Positions 42,210 to 51,394 of a DNA stretch of 64,000 nucleotides are shown here, in pieces. Numbering within the stretch: position 1 is the stretch's first letter; each line of letters begins with the position of its first letter. The translations under genes were made by a program, and so were the position numbers. The notes beneath the pieces are model-generated. The model saw nothing but the letters and a program-made list of their open reading frames with translations. It did not search any database and was not told the DNA's origin. Source of the stretch: Microcella indica (GTDB lineage Bacteria; Actinomycetota; Actinomycetes; Actinomycetales; Microbacteriaceae). The stretch is from NCBI RefSeq assembly GCF_013414345.1, contig NZ_CP058670.1, forward strand, positions 2,294,001 to 2,358,000. Reading direction: 5' to 3'.

Positions 42210-42257
42210 CTACTCTGTGTAGTAGAACAGGAGCTACTCTGCCACACGATGTAGAGT
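42210..42257. promoter_or_regulatory. Candidate BlaI/CopY operators in the divergent copper promoter
   Basis: CTACT-N6-AGTAG (42210-42225) is a palindrome of BlaI-like half-sites, and TGTAGAGT at 42250-42257 recurs in inverted orientation at 41497-41504 just upstream of blaI. Together they suggest that the BlaI-type repressor controls itself, DUF5134 and the copD-copA operon. Confidence 0.5.
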
Positions 42258-42345
42258 TCCGGCATGCTGGTGGCGCACGGGGAGGGTAACGTGAAGACAA
42301 CTGACTGGCTGCGCCGTGAGTCCAGCTCGACGTGCAGCACACTAG

Positions 42346-42364
42346 CGCGCCCGGCCCGGGCGCG
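42346..42364 (+). promoter_or_regulatory. GC-rich 19-base hairpin in the copper-operon leader
   Basis: CGCGCCCGG-C-CCGGGCGCG is a perfect odd-centred palindrome 23 bases before the CopD-CtaG start, flanked by TGACT and AGTCA (about 42302 and 42366) that extend the fold. It could act as a transcription attenuator or an mRNA structure that limits translation. The 200 bases upstream hold no gene. Confidence 0.45.
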
Positions 42365-42387
42365 GAGTCAGTGTTGGTGGTGCCGCG

Positions 42388-44427
42388 ATGAGCTCTGATA
42401 AGAACGGGCGCACCTCGATCCACCCTTCGCTCAAGCCCGCACGCCCGCACCGCGGTATACTCGCCGTTTTCGTCGCCGGTGTCTCGCTGCAGGCTGCCGG
42501 CGTTCCCGCGCTGGCTGTCGTTCTCCTGGGCAGCTCGGGATATGACGCACTCGCGCGAAGCTACCCCGGAATCTTCACGTCCTTGCTGTCGGCGATCCTG
42601 CGCGTCGTTGCCGAAGGAGCCTCGTGGCTCACGGTCGGGGCCCTCGTCTGCGCTCTCTTCCTGCGTGCCGTGCCAGGACAGTCGCGTCGCCTCCTCGACC
42701 AAGACTTCGAGGTTCGTGTCGGTCGAGCATCCGCTCTGGTGTGGGCCGGTTCAGCGCTCCTGCTGATCCCGGTCGATGCGGCGGATGCCAATGGACAGAC
42801 GATCGAAACGCTGCTCTTGCCCGGAGCTTTGCCGTACCTGGTGCAAGGCTCGTACCTTCCTGGAGCGTGGATCGTCGCCTTCATTCTGGCCTCCGCCAGC
42901 TACTTCCTCCTCGCCTTGGGTTCACGCTGGACGACCTTCCTGCCGGCCCTGCTCGCCTCGATGTTGGCTGTGCTCGCACCCGTCGTGGTCGGCCAGGTTC
43001 TGGTAGGTCCCGGGCATGACTTCGGGTCGGATGCGGCGATCATCGGAGTTCCCGTCAGCGCGGCGCTCTTCGGGGCAAGCACTGTCCTTACTTTGCGGCT
43101 GTGCTCCGGGCGCGCGATCCGACCCGGCACCCTTGACAGATTCGTGCGCATGGCCTGGTTCGCCTGGCCACTCGTTCTTGGATCGGAAATGGTGCTCGCG
43201 GCGTTCAAACTTGTCGGCCCCGACCCGTGGCAAACAGCTACCGCGACCTTGATCCTCACACGCTTGGGTCTGCTCGTGGGTCTCGCGTGCCTCTTCGCGT
43301 TCACCGTCATCGGTGAGCGCCGCAGGCGCATATCGCGGCACCAACTGACGCTTCTCTCGTGCGTCGGGACGACTCTCTCGTTGACCTATCTACTGGTAGG
43401 TGTCGTGATGACACGTATCCCGCCGCCCCAGTACTTCGTGCCCACGACGATCGCGGAGGTGTTCTTCGGCTTCACGATTGATGAGGCCCCAACCTTGACC
43501 GTGCTCGCGACGAGCTGGCGGCCCAACATCCTGTTCGCAGTCATCGCCGTTTCGGCCGTCATCTTGTACCTCGCGGCTCTGAGGCGAGTTCGGTCTCGCG
43601 GGCATGCCTGGCCGCTTGGTCGCACCGTCTCCTGGGTGCTGGGGTGGGTGGTAGTCGTCGTCGCCACCAGTTCGGGTCTGGGCAAGTATTCGGGCATCGA
43701 CTTTGGCGTGCACATGACGGTGCACATGGCCCTCAACATGCTGGCGCCGCTCTTGCTGGTCATGGGCGGCGTAGTCACCCTCTTCTTGCGTGCAACCACG
43801 CCAGCCGGGACTCATGGAGCCGCAGGCCCGCACGAGTGGCTTGCCGCGGTTCTCAAGTGGCGGGTCTTGCGAGTGCTCTACAACCCTCTGCTCATCTTCG
43901 TTCTGTTCATCGGGTCCTACTACGGGCTGTATTTCACCGGTCTGTTTGAGGAAGCGATGCGGTTCCACTGGGGCCACCAAGCGATGAATCTGCACTTCCT
44001 CATCGTCGGATATCTCTACTACTCCCTCATCATCGGCGTCGACCGGCCTCCGCGCCCCTTGCCTCACCTCGGCCGGCTGGGATTCGTTCTCGCTGCGATG
44101 CCGTTCCACGCCTTCTTCGGCGTCATTCTCATGACCAGCACCACACTCATCGCCGAAGACTTCTACCGGCAGGTCGGGGCACCCTGGGCCGACCTCAGTG
44201 CCTCGCAATATGTCGGCGGCGGTGTGGCCTGGGCCGGCGGCGAACTGCCTCTCCTGATCGTCATCATCGCCCTCGGTATCCAGTGGGCACGTCAAGATCA
44301 GCGCGAGGCCGTGCGTAAAGACCGGCACTTCGATTCCGGCCTCGACGACGATTTCGAGGAGTACAACGCAATGCTCCGGCGCCTCGCGAACCGACGTGCA
44401 ACCGCCGACTCCCGAGAGGACACATGA
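42388..44427 (+). CDS. CopD-CtaG fusion membrane protein
   Basis: The 679-residue protein has about 16 transmembrane helices. Residues about 20-375 resemble the CopD copper-uptake domain (nine helices, SRRLLDQDFEVRVGRASALVW, GPGHDFG). Residues about 400-640 are a caa3-type CtaG domain (HMTVHMALNMLAPLLLVMGG, FIGSYYGLYFTGLFEEAM, AAMPFHAFFGVILM). Many His and Met lie in helices. Such fusions are common in Actinobacteria and are thought to move copper towards or away from oxidases. The stop overlaps copA by 4 bases. Confidence 0.9.
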   Translation: MSSDKNGRTSIHPSLKPARPHRGILAVFVAGVSLQAAGVPALAVVLLGSSGYDALARSYPGIFTSLLSAILRVVAEGASWLTVGALVCALFLRAVPGQSRRLLDQDFEVRVGRASALVWAGSALLLIPVDAADANGQTIETLLLPGALPYLVQGSYLPGAWIVAFILASASYFLLALGSRWTTFLPALLASMLAVLAPVVVGQVLVGPGHDFGSDAAIIGVPVSAALFGASTVLTLRLCSGRAIRPGTLDRFVRMAWFAWPLVLGSEMVLAAFKLVGPDPWQTATATLILTRLGLLVGLACLFAFTVIGERRRRISRHQLTLLSCVGTTLSLTYLLVGVVMTRIPPPQYFVPTTIAEVFFGFTIDEAPTLTVLATSWRPNILFAVIAVSAVILYLAALRRVRSRGHAWPLGRTVSWVLGWVVVVVATSSGLGKYSGIDFGVHMTVHMALNMLAPLLLVMGGVVTLFLRATTPAGTHGAAGPHEWLAAVLKWRVLRVLYNPLLIFVLFIGSYYGLYFTGLFEEAMRFHWGHQAMNLHFLIVGYLYYSLIIGVDRPPRPLPHLGRLGFVLAAMPFHAFFGVILMTSTTLIAEDFYRQVGAPWADLSASQYVGGGVAWAGGELPLLIVIIALGIQWARQDQREAVRKDRHFDSGLDDDFEEYNAMLRRLANRRATADSREDT

Positions 44428-46670
44428 CGACGCCGATCAACCAGGAGACCTCGATCGTGCACCTCAACATCGAGGGGATGACATGTGCTGCCTGCGCAGG
44501 TCGGGTGGAGAGGGCGCTCTCGCGACTCGACGGAGCCGTCGCCACGGTGAACTATGCGACTGAGCGAGCAACCGTCACGGGGATCGAGCGGGCACGGATC
44601 GCCGACGCAACAGAGGCGGTGGCGAAGGCAGGGTATCGGGCCCACCTTCGCACAGAGGCCGACGACGACTGGACCAGGCGAAGCACACTGGCGCGTCTCA
44701 CGTCGTTGCGCCGCCGCCTTGCGGTATCGGCGTTGCTCACCGTGCCGCTCATGGACCTGAGCATTACGCTTGCGCTCGTCCCGAACCTGCGGTTCCCTTT
44801 CTGGGAACTGGTGTGCATCCTGCTCGCCGTTCCGATCGTGACGTGGGCGGCGTGGCCATTCCACCGAGCTACGGTGCGGAATCTCCGTCATGGATCGATG
44901 AGCATGGACACGCTCGTCACCCTCGGGATAGTGGTCTCGTTCGGCTGGGCGGTCGCGACCATCATTTTCGGCCCGGACGACGGCGGCTACTGGGTGGGGT
45001 TCGGTCCAACTCCGCCGGGAGCCGACTCGATCTATCTCGATGTCGCGGCGGGCCTCACGACCTTCCAGCTTGCCGGTCGATACTTCGAAACACGCTCGCG
45101 CCGCAAGGCCGGGGAAGTCGTCGATGCGCTCGGTGCCCTGGTTCCCATGACGGTGCGACGGATCCACGGAAGCGACGAAGAGCTCGTCTCCGCCGCCGAT
45201 TTGCGCGTTGGTGACACCTTCGCCGTGCATCCAGGCGAGTCGATCGCCGCGGACGGCGTCATCAAGGAAGGGCGCGCGGCCATCGACGAGAGCGTCCTGA
45301 CTGGTGAGCCGCTACCGCGGGAAGCGGTCGTGGGCGACACCGTCATGGGCGGGGCCGTCAGTGCCGACGGATACCTTCTCATTGAGGCGAAGGCTGTGGG
45401 CGAGCACACCCGACTTGCGCAAATGTCAGCACTCGCGGAGCGAGCGCAAGAGAGCAAAGCTCGAATTCAAACGCTGGTCGACCGAGTCGTCACCTGGTTC
45501 GTGCCATCGGCGATCGGCCTAGCCGTACTCGTCACCGTGGCGTGGATCGTCGCGGGGGCCGCACTGACGCAGGCAGTCGGAATCGGCATTGCTGTGCTCA
45601 TCATCGCCTGCCCCTGTGCGCTTGGACTCGCCACACCGACGGCGCTCCTCATGGGTGTGGGCCGTGGTGCCCACATGGGCATCCTGATCAAAGGCATCAG
45701 CGCACTCGAGGCGTCCGGTCGTGTGGATACCGTCGTTCTCGACAAGACGGGCACGGTGACCACCGGTCGCATGCAGGTGACTGAGTTTCAGACCAAGGGA
45801 GCGGTGAATCGCGAAGATGCGCTCCGCTGGGCCGGCGCCCTGGAGTCCCGCTCCGAACACCCTGCTGCCCGCGCGATATGCGCATTCGTCCTCTCGAGAG
45901 TCTCGCCATTGCCCCGCGTGGACGACGAGCAGATCCGGCCGGGCCTCGGCGTGGCCGGGCACATCGAAGGTGCAACCACGGTGATCGGCAGCCCCCGTCT
46001 CGCCGAGGAGTTCGGCGTCGCCTTCACGGAGGACGACCGGCGCACGATCGCAGTGATCCGCGAACGCGGGGACACGGCAATTGTCCTCGGCCGTGCCGAC
46101 CGGGTAGTCGCATTTCTCGCGCTGGGCGACGAGCTCAAGGACTCCGCCGTTGCCGCCATCGCAAGCCTGCGCGATCTCGGACTGAGAACCATCCTCCTGA
46201 GCGGCGACCACGAGACGACGGTTCGACGTGTTGCGGCCGCGGTCGGCATCGACGACGTGCGAGCCGGAGTGATGCCCGAGGCGAAAGCAGAGGTGATCAA
46301 CGCTCTGAAGAGGGCAGGTCGTCACGTCGCCATGGTGGGCGACGGGATTAATGACGCACCAGCACTCGCGACAGCCCATCTCGGTCTGGCAGTCGCCGAC
46401 GGGAGCGACATCGCGATTCGTTCTGCCGACATTGTCCTCATTCGAGAGGACCTCCGAGTGGTCGCCGATGCTGTTCGGCTTGCCCGTCGTACTCTGGGTA
46501 CTATTCGGACAAATCTCTTCTGGGCTTTCGGCTACAACATGGCGGCGATTCCCCTCGCCGCTGCTGGACTTCTCAATCCACTCATCGCCGCAGCTGCCAT
46601 GGCGCTCTCGTCAGTGCTCGTCGTCGCGAACAGCATGCGCCTGCGCAACTTCGTGAGCATCAGCGAATAA
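44424..46670 (+). CDS. copA: Copper-translocating P-type ATPase CopA
   Basis: This 748-residue Cu(I)-exporting P1B-1 ATPase has one N-terminal metal-binding domain (GMTCAACAGRVE, C21 and C24), CPC at 396-398 (IACPCALGLATPTA), phosphorylated D440 in LDKTGTVTTG, HP motif SEHPAARA, MVGDGINDAPALATA, and the Cu(I) signature helices FGYNMAAIPLAA and MALSSVLVVANS. All key residues are intact. It overlaps the CopD-CtaG gene, forming a copper operon probably under the BlaI-type repressor. Confidence 0.97.
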   Translation: MTTPINQETSIVHLNIEGMTCAACAGRVERALSRLDGAVATVNYATERATVTGIERARIADATEAVAKAGYRAHLRTEADDDWTRRSTLARLTSLRRRLAVSALLTVPLMDLSITLALVPNLRFPFWELVCILLAVPIVTWAAWPFHRATVRNLRHGSMSMDTLVTLGIVVSFGWAVATIIFGPDDGGYWVGFGPTPPGADSIYLDVAAGLTTFQLAGRYFETRSRRKAGEVVDALGALVPMTVRRIHGSDEELVSAADLRVGDTFAVHPGESIAADGVIKEGRAAIDESVLTGEPLPREAVVGDTVMGGAVSADGYLLIEAKAVGEHTRLAQMSALAERAQESKARIQTLVDRVVTWFVPSAIGLAVLVTVAWIVAGAALTQAVGIGIAVLIIACPCALGLATPTALLMGVGRGAHMGILIKGISALEASGRVDTVVLDKTGTVTTGRMQVTEFQTKGAVNREDALRWAGALESRSEHPAARAICAFVLSRVSPLPRVDDEQIRPGLGVAGHIEGATTVIGSPRLAEEFGVAFTEDDRRTIAVIRERGDTAIVLGRADRVVAFLALGDELKDSAVAAIASLRDLGLRTILLSGDHETTVRRVAAAVGIDDVRAGVMPEAKAEVINALKRAGRHVAMVGDGINDAPALATAHLGLAVADGSDIAIRSADIVLIREDLRVVADAVRLARRTLGTIRTNLFWAFGYNMAAIPLAAAGLLNPLIAAAAMALSSVLVVANSMRLRNFVSISE

Positions 46671-46688
46671 CACGAGATCCAGCTCGCC

Positions 46689-47420
46689 TCAGCCAACGTA
46701 GGCCGAGATGAGGGCGAAAAGGGCGAAACCCGCCGTCAGGAAGAAGGGTTCGAGCCGACTGGATCGCTCTTGGTGAGCCTGCGTGGTCATCTCTTCCACC
46801 GCCATGCTTGTGAGCAGGCCGCCCGTGAATGCGAGCACCGACAAGGTGATGATCTCGGGGGCGCTCCTCAGCGCGAGGTATCCGATTGTGGCACCGACGA
46901 GCACGGGGATGGCGAAACTGAAGGAGAGGATCAGCCGGGTGCGGCGCCCGACTCCTGAGCGTCTCAGCGTGGCGACAGCCGCGAATCCTTCCGGGATGTC
47001 GGCAGGGACTTGACCCAGAGCGAGAATGAGGCCGAGGCCCGGGTTGATGACCGTGCCGGTGCCGATCATGACTCCGTCGCTGAAGAGATCGATCGAGACT
47101 CCTGCGAAGATGGCAGAAGGACCCGTGTCCACCTCTCCGGAACCGAACCGTCGTTTGACGTAGGCGAGGCTCCTCTCGATTCCGAGGAAGCCGAGGCCAC
47201 CCAGGGCGAACGCAGCAATGGTAATCCACGGCGCCGACGCACGTAGCGCTTCCCGCATGAGCTCCAAGCCCACCACCGCGAGCACGATTCCCGTGGCGAA
47301 GTGCAAGGCGAGACTCAAGCGTCGACCGGAGACTCCGACGACCTCTGCGGCGAGGCCGCCCAGCATAGTTCCCACGGCGGGGAGCGCCGCAAGACCGAGG
47401 ACGAGCAGGAAGTCGTTCAT
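46689..47420 (-). CDS. ZIP-family divalent metal transporter
   Basis: This 243-residue membrane protein of eight helices shows ZIP features: LALHFATGIVLAVVGLELM in helix 2, ALGQVPADIPEGFAAVATLRRSG in helix 4 (the family HNxPEG site reads ADIPEG here) and AVEEMTTQAHQE near the end. It would import or export Zn(II) or a related metal. The substitution of the usual His-Asn before PEG may change selectivity. It is convergent with copA, and 130 non-coding bases separate it from the Nramp gene. Confidence 0.85.
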   Translation of the reverse strand: MNDFLLVLGLAALPAVGTMLGGLAAEVVGVSGRRLSLALHFATGIVLAVVGLELMREALRASAPWITIAAFALGGLGFLGIERSLAYVKRRFGSGEVDTGPSAIFAGVSIDLFSDGVMIGTGTVINPGLGLILALGQVPADIPEGFAAVATLRRSGVGRRTRLILSFSFAIPVLVGATIGYLALRSAPEIITLSVLAFTGGLLTSMAVEEMTTQAHQERSSRLEPFFLTAGFALFALISAYVG

Positions 47421-47549
47421 GCACCAAAGTGTGCCGAAGGTTCCGGCCCTTTTCCACCGACAGCGTCGAGCGATGTAGGGAAATGTCCAGTCAGCGACGC
47501 GGTCGTCGCCTCAACCGAGAATTACCTGAGTACGCGTGTATCTGCGACC

Positions 47550-48911
47550 TCATACCCCGGCGAACACGAGCCATAGCAGCACACCGTTCAGAGCGATGAG
47601 GAGCACGGATGCCACGATGCCAGCAGCAGTCGTGAGCCAGTGGTTCCGCCAGGGGCCGAGAAGAGCGGAATTGGCGGTGAGGGCGACAAGCGGGATGAGC
47701 GCAAAGGGAATGCCGAACGAGAGCACCACCTGGCTCAGGACGAGCGACTGAGTGGGGTCGAAGCCCAGCCACAATATGGCGATGGCCGGCGCCAGCGTGA
47801 CGATTCTTCTGAGAACGAGCGGTACGCGTATGTGCAGCAGTCCACTCATGATCTCCGCACCGGCGTAGGCGCCCACTGCAGTCGACGCTAGCCCTGATGC
47901 GAGCAGTCCCACAGCGAAGAGCGTCGCAATCATCGGCCCGAGCGCGACACCGAGCGCGGCATGCGCGCCCTCGAGGCTGTCTGTGCCCGCAACACCGGGC
48001 AGCGTGGCCGCTGCAAGAAGCATGATGCACAGGTTGACCGCGCCAGCGATGACCATCGCCGCGGAGACGTCCCATCTCGTGGCCCTGAGGAGCACATTCG
48101 CCGGAATCGAGGTCGACGTACCCGGTAGCGGTTCCGTGTGTTCGATCTCACGCCGACTGCCTGCGGCACCACGCGCGGTCCAGGTCGAGAACCCACCGTC
48201 CTGATCCCGCCGCTGCGAGACAAAACGATCCCGACTCAGGGACGAGTGGGCGTAGATGGCATGCGGCATGATCGTCGCCCCCAGTATCGATGTGGCGAGC
48301 AAGACCGAATTGGTGTCCGCGAATCGCGGCTCAAGGCCAGAAAGAGCCGAGGTGATGTCGGGTGGCGCCACCACCACTCCTGCGGTGAATCCCACAGCAA
48401 TGATCGCCAGCAAGCCTACGATCACGAACTCGAACGGGCGCGGGCCGCGTCGAGACTGCAGGATAAGGAGCACGATTGAGACTGCACCGGTGATGAGACC
48501 TCCCCAGACGAGCGGAATCCCAAAAAGCAGATTGAGCGCGACCGCGCCCCCGATCACTTCTGCGAGATCGGTCGCCATCGCAACGAGTTCCGCCTGCGCC
48601 CAGTACGCGCGGCGCGACCACCGATGGCGAATGCGCCTTCCCAGCACGTCGGGAAGGCTTCGACCCGTCACGATGCCGAGCTTCGCGGAGAGGTACTGGA
48701 TGAGCCAGGCCATGAGGTTCCCGAGCACGACCACCCACACGAGCAGGTAGCCGTACTGCGCACCAGCCGTCATGTTGCTCGCGACATTCCCAGGATCGAG
48801 GTAGGCGACTCCGGCCACGAACGCCGGCCCCATCAGAAATACCAACCTCTGCGCGGGCCGCCTGCGCACCGGGTTGTGGGGCCGGTTGCCGCGACGTCGT
48901 GCGCTCCTCAC
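47550..48911 (-). CDS. mntH: Nramp-family Mn(II)/divalent metal transporter
   Basis: This 453-residue proton-coupled metal importer carries the metal-binding motifs DPGN (residues 39-42, in AYLDPGNVASNMTAG) and MPHAIYAHSSLSRD in helix 6. Eleven helices are expected. Between helices 6 and 7 is a hydrophilic insert of about 50 residues (starting RDRFVSQRRDQDGG), longer than in typical MntH proteins of about 410 residues. GTG start; no good ribosome site. A TTTCGG-N4-CCGAAA operator lies 63 bases upstream beside a TAGAAT -10 box. Confidence 0.92.
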   Translation of the reverse strand: MRSARRRGNRPHNPVRRRPAQRLVFLMGPAFVAGVAYLDPGNVASNMTAGAQYGYLLVWVVVLGNLMAWLIQYLSAKLGIVTGRSLPDVLGRRIRHRWSRRAYWAQAELVAMATDLAEVIGGAVALNLLFGIPLVWGGLITGAVSIVLLILQSRRGPRPFEFVIVGLLAIIAVGFTAGVVVAPPDITSALSGLEPRFADTNSVLLATSILGATIMPHAIYAHSSLSRDRFVSQRRDQDGGFSTWTARGAAGSRREIEHTEPLPGTSTSIPANVLLRATRWDVSAAMVIAGAVNLCIMLLAAATLPGVAGTDSLEGAHAALGVALGPMIATLFAVGLLASGLASTAVGAYAGAEIMSGLLHIRVPLVLRRIVTLAPAIAILWLGFDPTQSLVLSQVVLSFGIPFALIPLVALTANSALLGPWRNHWLTTAAGIVASVLLIALNGVLLWLVFAGV

Positions 48912-48973
48912 GGCTCACCCGTGTGTCGCGACATCGGAGCAATGCCGGAGGCGTCATGAACCAGTGTCCAGGT

Positions 48974-48989
48974 TTTCGGCATACCGAAA
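48974..48989 (-). promoter_or_regulatory. Candidate MntR-type operator at the Nramp promoter
   Basis: TTTCGG-CATA-CCGAAA is a perfect 6-bp inverted repeat with a 4-base spacer, immediately downstream of TAGAAT (minus strand, 48990-48995), a good -10 box. A metal-loaded DtxR/MntR-type repressor binding here would shut off the transporter in manganese-replete cells. No MntR gene is in the window. Confidence 0.6.
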
Positions 48990-49052
48990 TTCTACGCCCT
49001 GAAGCACCTCGTCACCACGGGTCTGCCGTCTACCGTGCAAGACCGGTTGCGG

Positions 49053-50672
49053 TCAGGAGCGGCCCGCACCACCGCCTCGTCGGTCGCGTCGCGCGACTCC
49101 CGATTCACCCCCATGCGCATGAGCGAACTCGGCGACGGCGCGCTCCAGCTGCGGGTCCTCCCCCCGAGCGAGGCCCGCATACTGAAGACGCACTGCGTCG
49201 CCGTCAGCCGTCGCGACCACCCACAAGCGTCGGCGGGGGACGAACAAGCTCACGAGCAAACCGAGGACAACGAGAATGGTGGAGACGAGCACTCCGACTT
49301 GGGTGGGGTCGTGGTGGACTTCAATGCTGGCGAATCGCGGCAGGCTCGTGAATTCGACGCTGCCGAGCTCGTCCGGCAACTCGGCAGTCTGCCCCAGACC
49401 CAGTACGATGGGAGGCGCATCGGTGTCCCCACCCGTGATCTGCGTGAGGCCGTCGGTGTTGAGCGCGTAGACATTTCGAGGAACGCCTTCGTTCAAACCA
49501 AGATCGCCGACGTAGGCGTTGAAGGTGAGAACTGGTCGATCCGGTTCCGGGTACACGGAACTCAAGGCGCCGCTCTCGAGCTGGACTGCCGACGGGTAGA
49601 AGAATCCGCGCATACCGAGCTGCTGGTCGAGTCCGTCCGGCACCTTGACAATTCCCAGGCTCGTGAGATTCGAGTCTTGGGGAAGAAACGGCACCGGCTG
49701 ACTGAAGACGGGAGAACCGTCCGGGGCGTAGACGGTGATCCACGGCGCGAACCCGTTGCCCAACAAGTATGCAGTCGCCCCATCGATATCGATCGGCTCG
49801 TTCACCTTGATCTGCCGGGAGTCCGTCTCCCCATCCTCGACGACCGTCACATAGGCAGTGAAGTCCAGCGCCTGAGGAAACCCTGTCGTGGGATCAGGCT
49901 GATACTCGGGCACGAACTCCTCTAGGCGGATTGAGTAGGGGTCCAAGCTCGATTCGTCAAAAAAGCGTCCGGGCGAGAACGAGTCAAAGCTCGTCAGCTG
50001 ATTGGTGAACGCCTGGCCTTCGACGATGACCCTCTGACCGTTGTAGCCGAATCCGCCCGCGAACCCCACCGTCGCCAGAACGCCGACGAGCGCCGCATGG
50101 AAGACGAGATTGCCGGTCTCGCGCCAGTAGCCACGCTCGGCGGAGAGAGAGTCCCCGTACCGCTCGACTCTGTAGCGCTGACGTCGCAGGAGAGCGTGCG
50201 CTGACTCGAGCTCGGTCTCGACCGTGGACCGCGGGGCCACCCGTTCGGTGAAGCCAACCATACGGCTCAACCGTCCTGGCGTCCCTGGCGGTCGAGAACG
50301 CAAGGCACGCCAATGGTGGCGTGCCCGCGGGATGATGCAGCCGATCAACGAGATGAACAGCAGCAGATAGATCGCCGAGAACCACACCGAGGTATAGGTG
50401 TCAAAGACTTGCAACGCGTCCAGAATCGCGAATGCTTCCGGGTTGGATCTCTCGAATTGCACGACACCGTTCGGGTCTGCAGAGCGCTGCGGAACGAGCG
50501 ATCCGGGGATCGCAGCGACGGAGAGCATGAGCAGGAGGAGGAGCGCAGTTCGCATGCTCGTGAGTTGTCGCCAGGCGAAGCGCATCCAGCCGCGCACCCC
50601 GAGCGCGGGCTGCGCGACACTCGTGCTCGGTGGTCTACTGTCGTAATGGTCAGAGGGGCGTGACGGTTCCAT
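49053..50672 (-). CDS. resB: Cytochrome c biogenesis protein ResB
   Basis: The 539-residue System II component has three N-terminal helices (about 38-60, 92-115, 190-212) including TSMRTALLLLLMLSVAAIPGSLVPQR, a large external domain (about 215-475) with GFGYNGQRVIVEGQAF, and a final helix (VSTILVVLGLLVSLFVPRRRLWV). With CcsB it forms the heme-attachment complex for c-type cytochromes. It overlaps ccdA by 23 bases. The expected next gene, ccsB, is displaced by the island, which begins just after its stop. Confidence 0.93.
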   Translation of the reverse strand: MEPSRPSDHYDSRPPSTSVAQPALGVRGWMRFAWRQLTSMRTALLLLLMLSVAAIPGSLVPQRSADPNGVVQFERSNPEAFAILDALQVFDTYTSVWFSAIYLLLFISLIGCIIPRARHHWRALRSRPPGTPGRLSRMVGFTERVAPRSTVETELESAHALLRRQRYRVERYGDSLSAERGYWRETGNLVFHAALVGVLATVGFAGGFGYNGQRVIVEGQAFTNQLTSFDSFSPGRFFDESSLDPYSIRLEEFVPEYQPDPTTGFPQALDFTAYVTVVEDGETDSRQIKVNEPIDIDGATAYLLGNGFAPWITVYAPDGSPVFSQPVPFLPQDSNLTSLGIVKVPDGLDQQLGMRGFFYPSAVQLESGALSSVYPEPDRPVLTFNAYVGDLGLNEGVPRNVYALNTDGLTQITGGDTDAPPIVLGLGQTAELPDELGSVEFTSLPRFASIEVHHDPTQVGVLVSTILVVLGLLVSLFVPRRRLWVVATADGDAVRLQYAGLARGEDPQLERAVAEFAHAHGGESGVARRDRRGGGAGRS

Positions 50673-51390
50673 TGATCACCACCCCCAGGTTCGAGACGAA
50701 TACCTGCCACAGGCCCGTCACCATGGCGAGACCGATGACGATGAGAATTCCGCCGCCGATGACGTTGATGACACGAATGTGACGCTTGAGCCACGCTGTG
50801 GCACGCGTCATCCAGCCGAAGCCCATAGCGACGAGCAAGAACGGAATGCCGAGGCCCAAGCAGTACACGAATCCGATGAGCGCCGCTCGGCCAAGCCCGC
50901 CCTCGGTGAGTGCGAGAGAATAGACGGCCGCAAGCGTCGGGCCCATGCACGGCGCCCAGCCGAGCCCGAAGACGATGCCGAGCAACGGCGCCCCGCCCAG
51001 CCCTGTCGCGATCTGCCAGCGCGGCCGCACCGTGCGCTGTAGGAAAGTCACCTGGCCGATGAAGACGAAGCCCATGACGATCACGACCGCGCCCGCAAGC
51101 CGGGTAATGAGGTCGAGTTGCGTCTGCAGCACGAGCCCAGCGGTCGCGAAAAGCAGAGAGAACCCCACGAATACGACCGTGAACCCGAGCACGAAGAACG
51201 AAGCACCGAGCACCACGCGACCCCGGTCGCTCGACAGTTGGTCGGCCCGGGAGAAGCCGGTCACGTACGCAAGATAGCCGGGCACGAGCGGCAACACGCA
51301 CGGCGACACGAAAGCGATGACACCCGCGAGTAGCGCGATGGGCAGGGCAACCAAGAGCGAGCCGCTGAACACCAGTTCGCCGACGCTCAT
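50650..51390 (-). CDS. ccdA: Cytochrome c biogenesis protein CcdA
   Basis: The 246-residue membrane protein of six helices moves electrons from cytoplasmic thioredoxin to the external TlpA. Redox cysteines lie in GVIAFVSPCVLPLVPGYLAY (first helix) and GWAPCMGPTLAAV (fourth helix). It lies 4 bases downstream of tlpA and overlaps resB, so the cluster is one operon. It is distinct from the CcdA-like protein encoded at 22631, which pairs with another thioredoxin. Confidence 0.95.
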   Translation of the reverse strand: MSVGELVFSGSLLVALPIALLAGVIAFVSPCVLPLVPGYLAYVTGFSRADQLSSDRGRVVLGASFFVLGFTVVFVGFSLLFATAGLVLQTQLDLITRLAGAVVIVMGFVFIGQVTFLQRTVRPRWQIATGLGGAPLLGIVFGLGWAPCMGPTLAAVYSLALTEGGLGRAALIGFVYCLGLGIPFLLVAMGFGWMTRATAWLKRHIRVINVIGGGILIVIGLAMVTGLWQVFVSNLGVVINGTVTPL

Positions 51391-51394
51391 ACGC

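Larger units (their letters stand above)
31691..49052. other. Metal-resistance and envelope-redox island splitting resB from ccsB
   Basis: This block of about 17.3 kb separates two genes that are normally adjacent. It contains genes for copper, zinc and manganese handling, disulfide formation, lipoprotein acylation, and an IS3-family element. By eye the coding sequence is less GC-biased than the flanking core genes, and most internal genes use Shine-Dalgarno sites or translational overlaps instead of the leaderless starts common outside. No flanking integrase, tRNA or obvious direct repeat marks its ends, so the mode of entry is unknown. Confidence 0.75.

Noticed and set aside
31691-49052. 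Island as a prophage or integrative conjugative element
   Set aside because: No integrase, relaxase, phage structural genes or flanking att-like repeats are visible; the single IS element does not bound the region.
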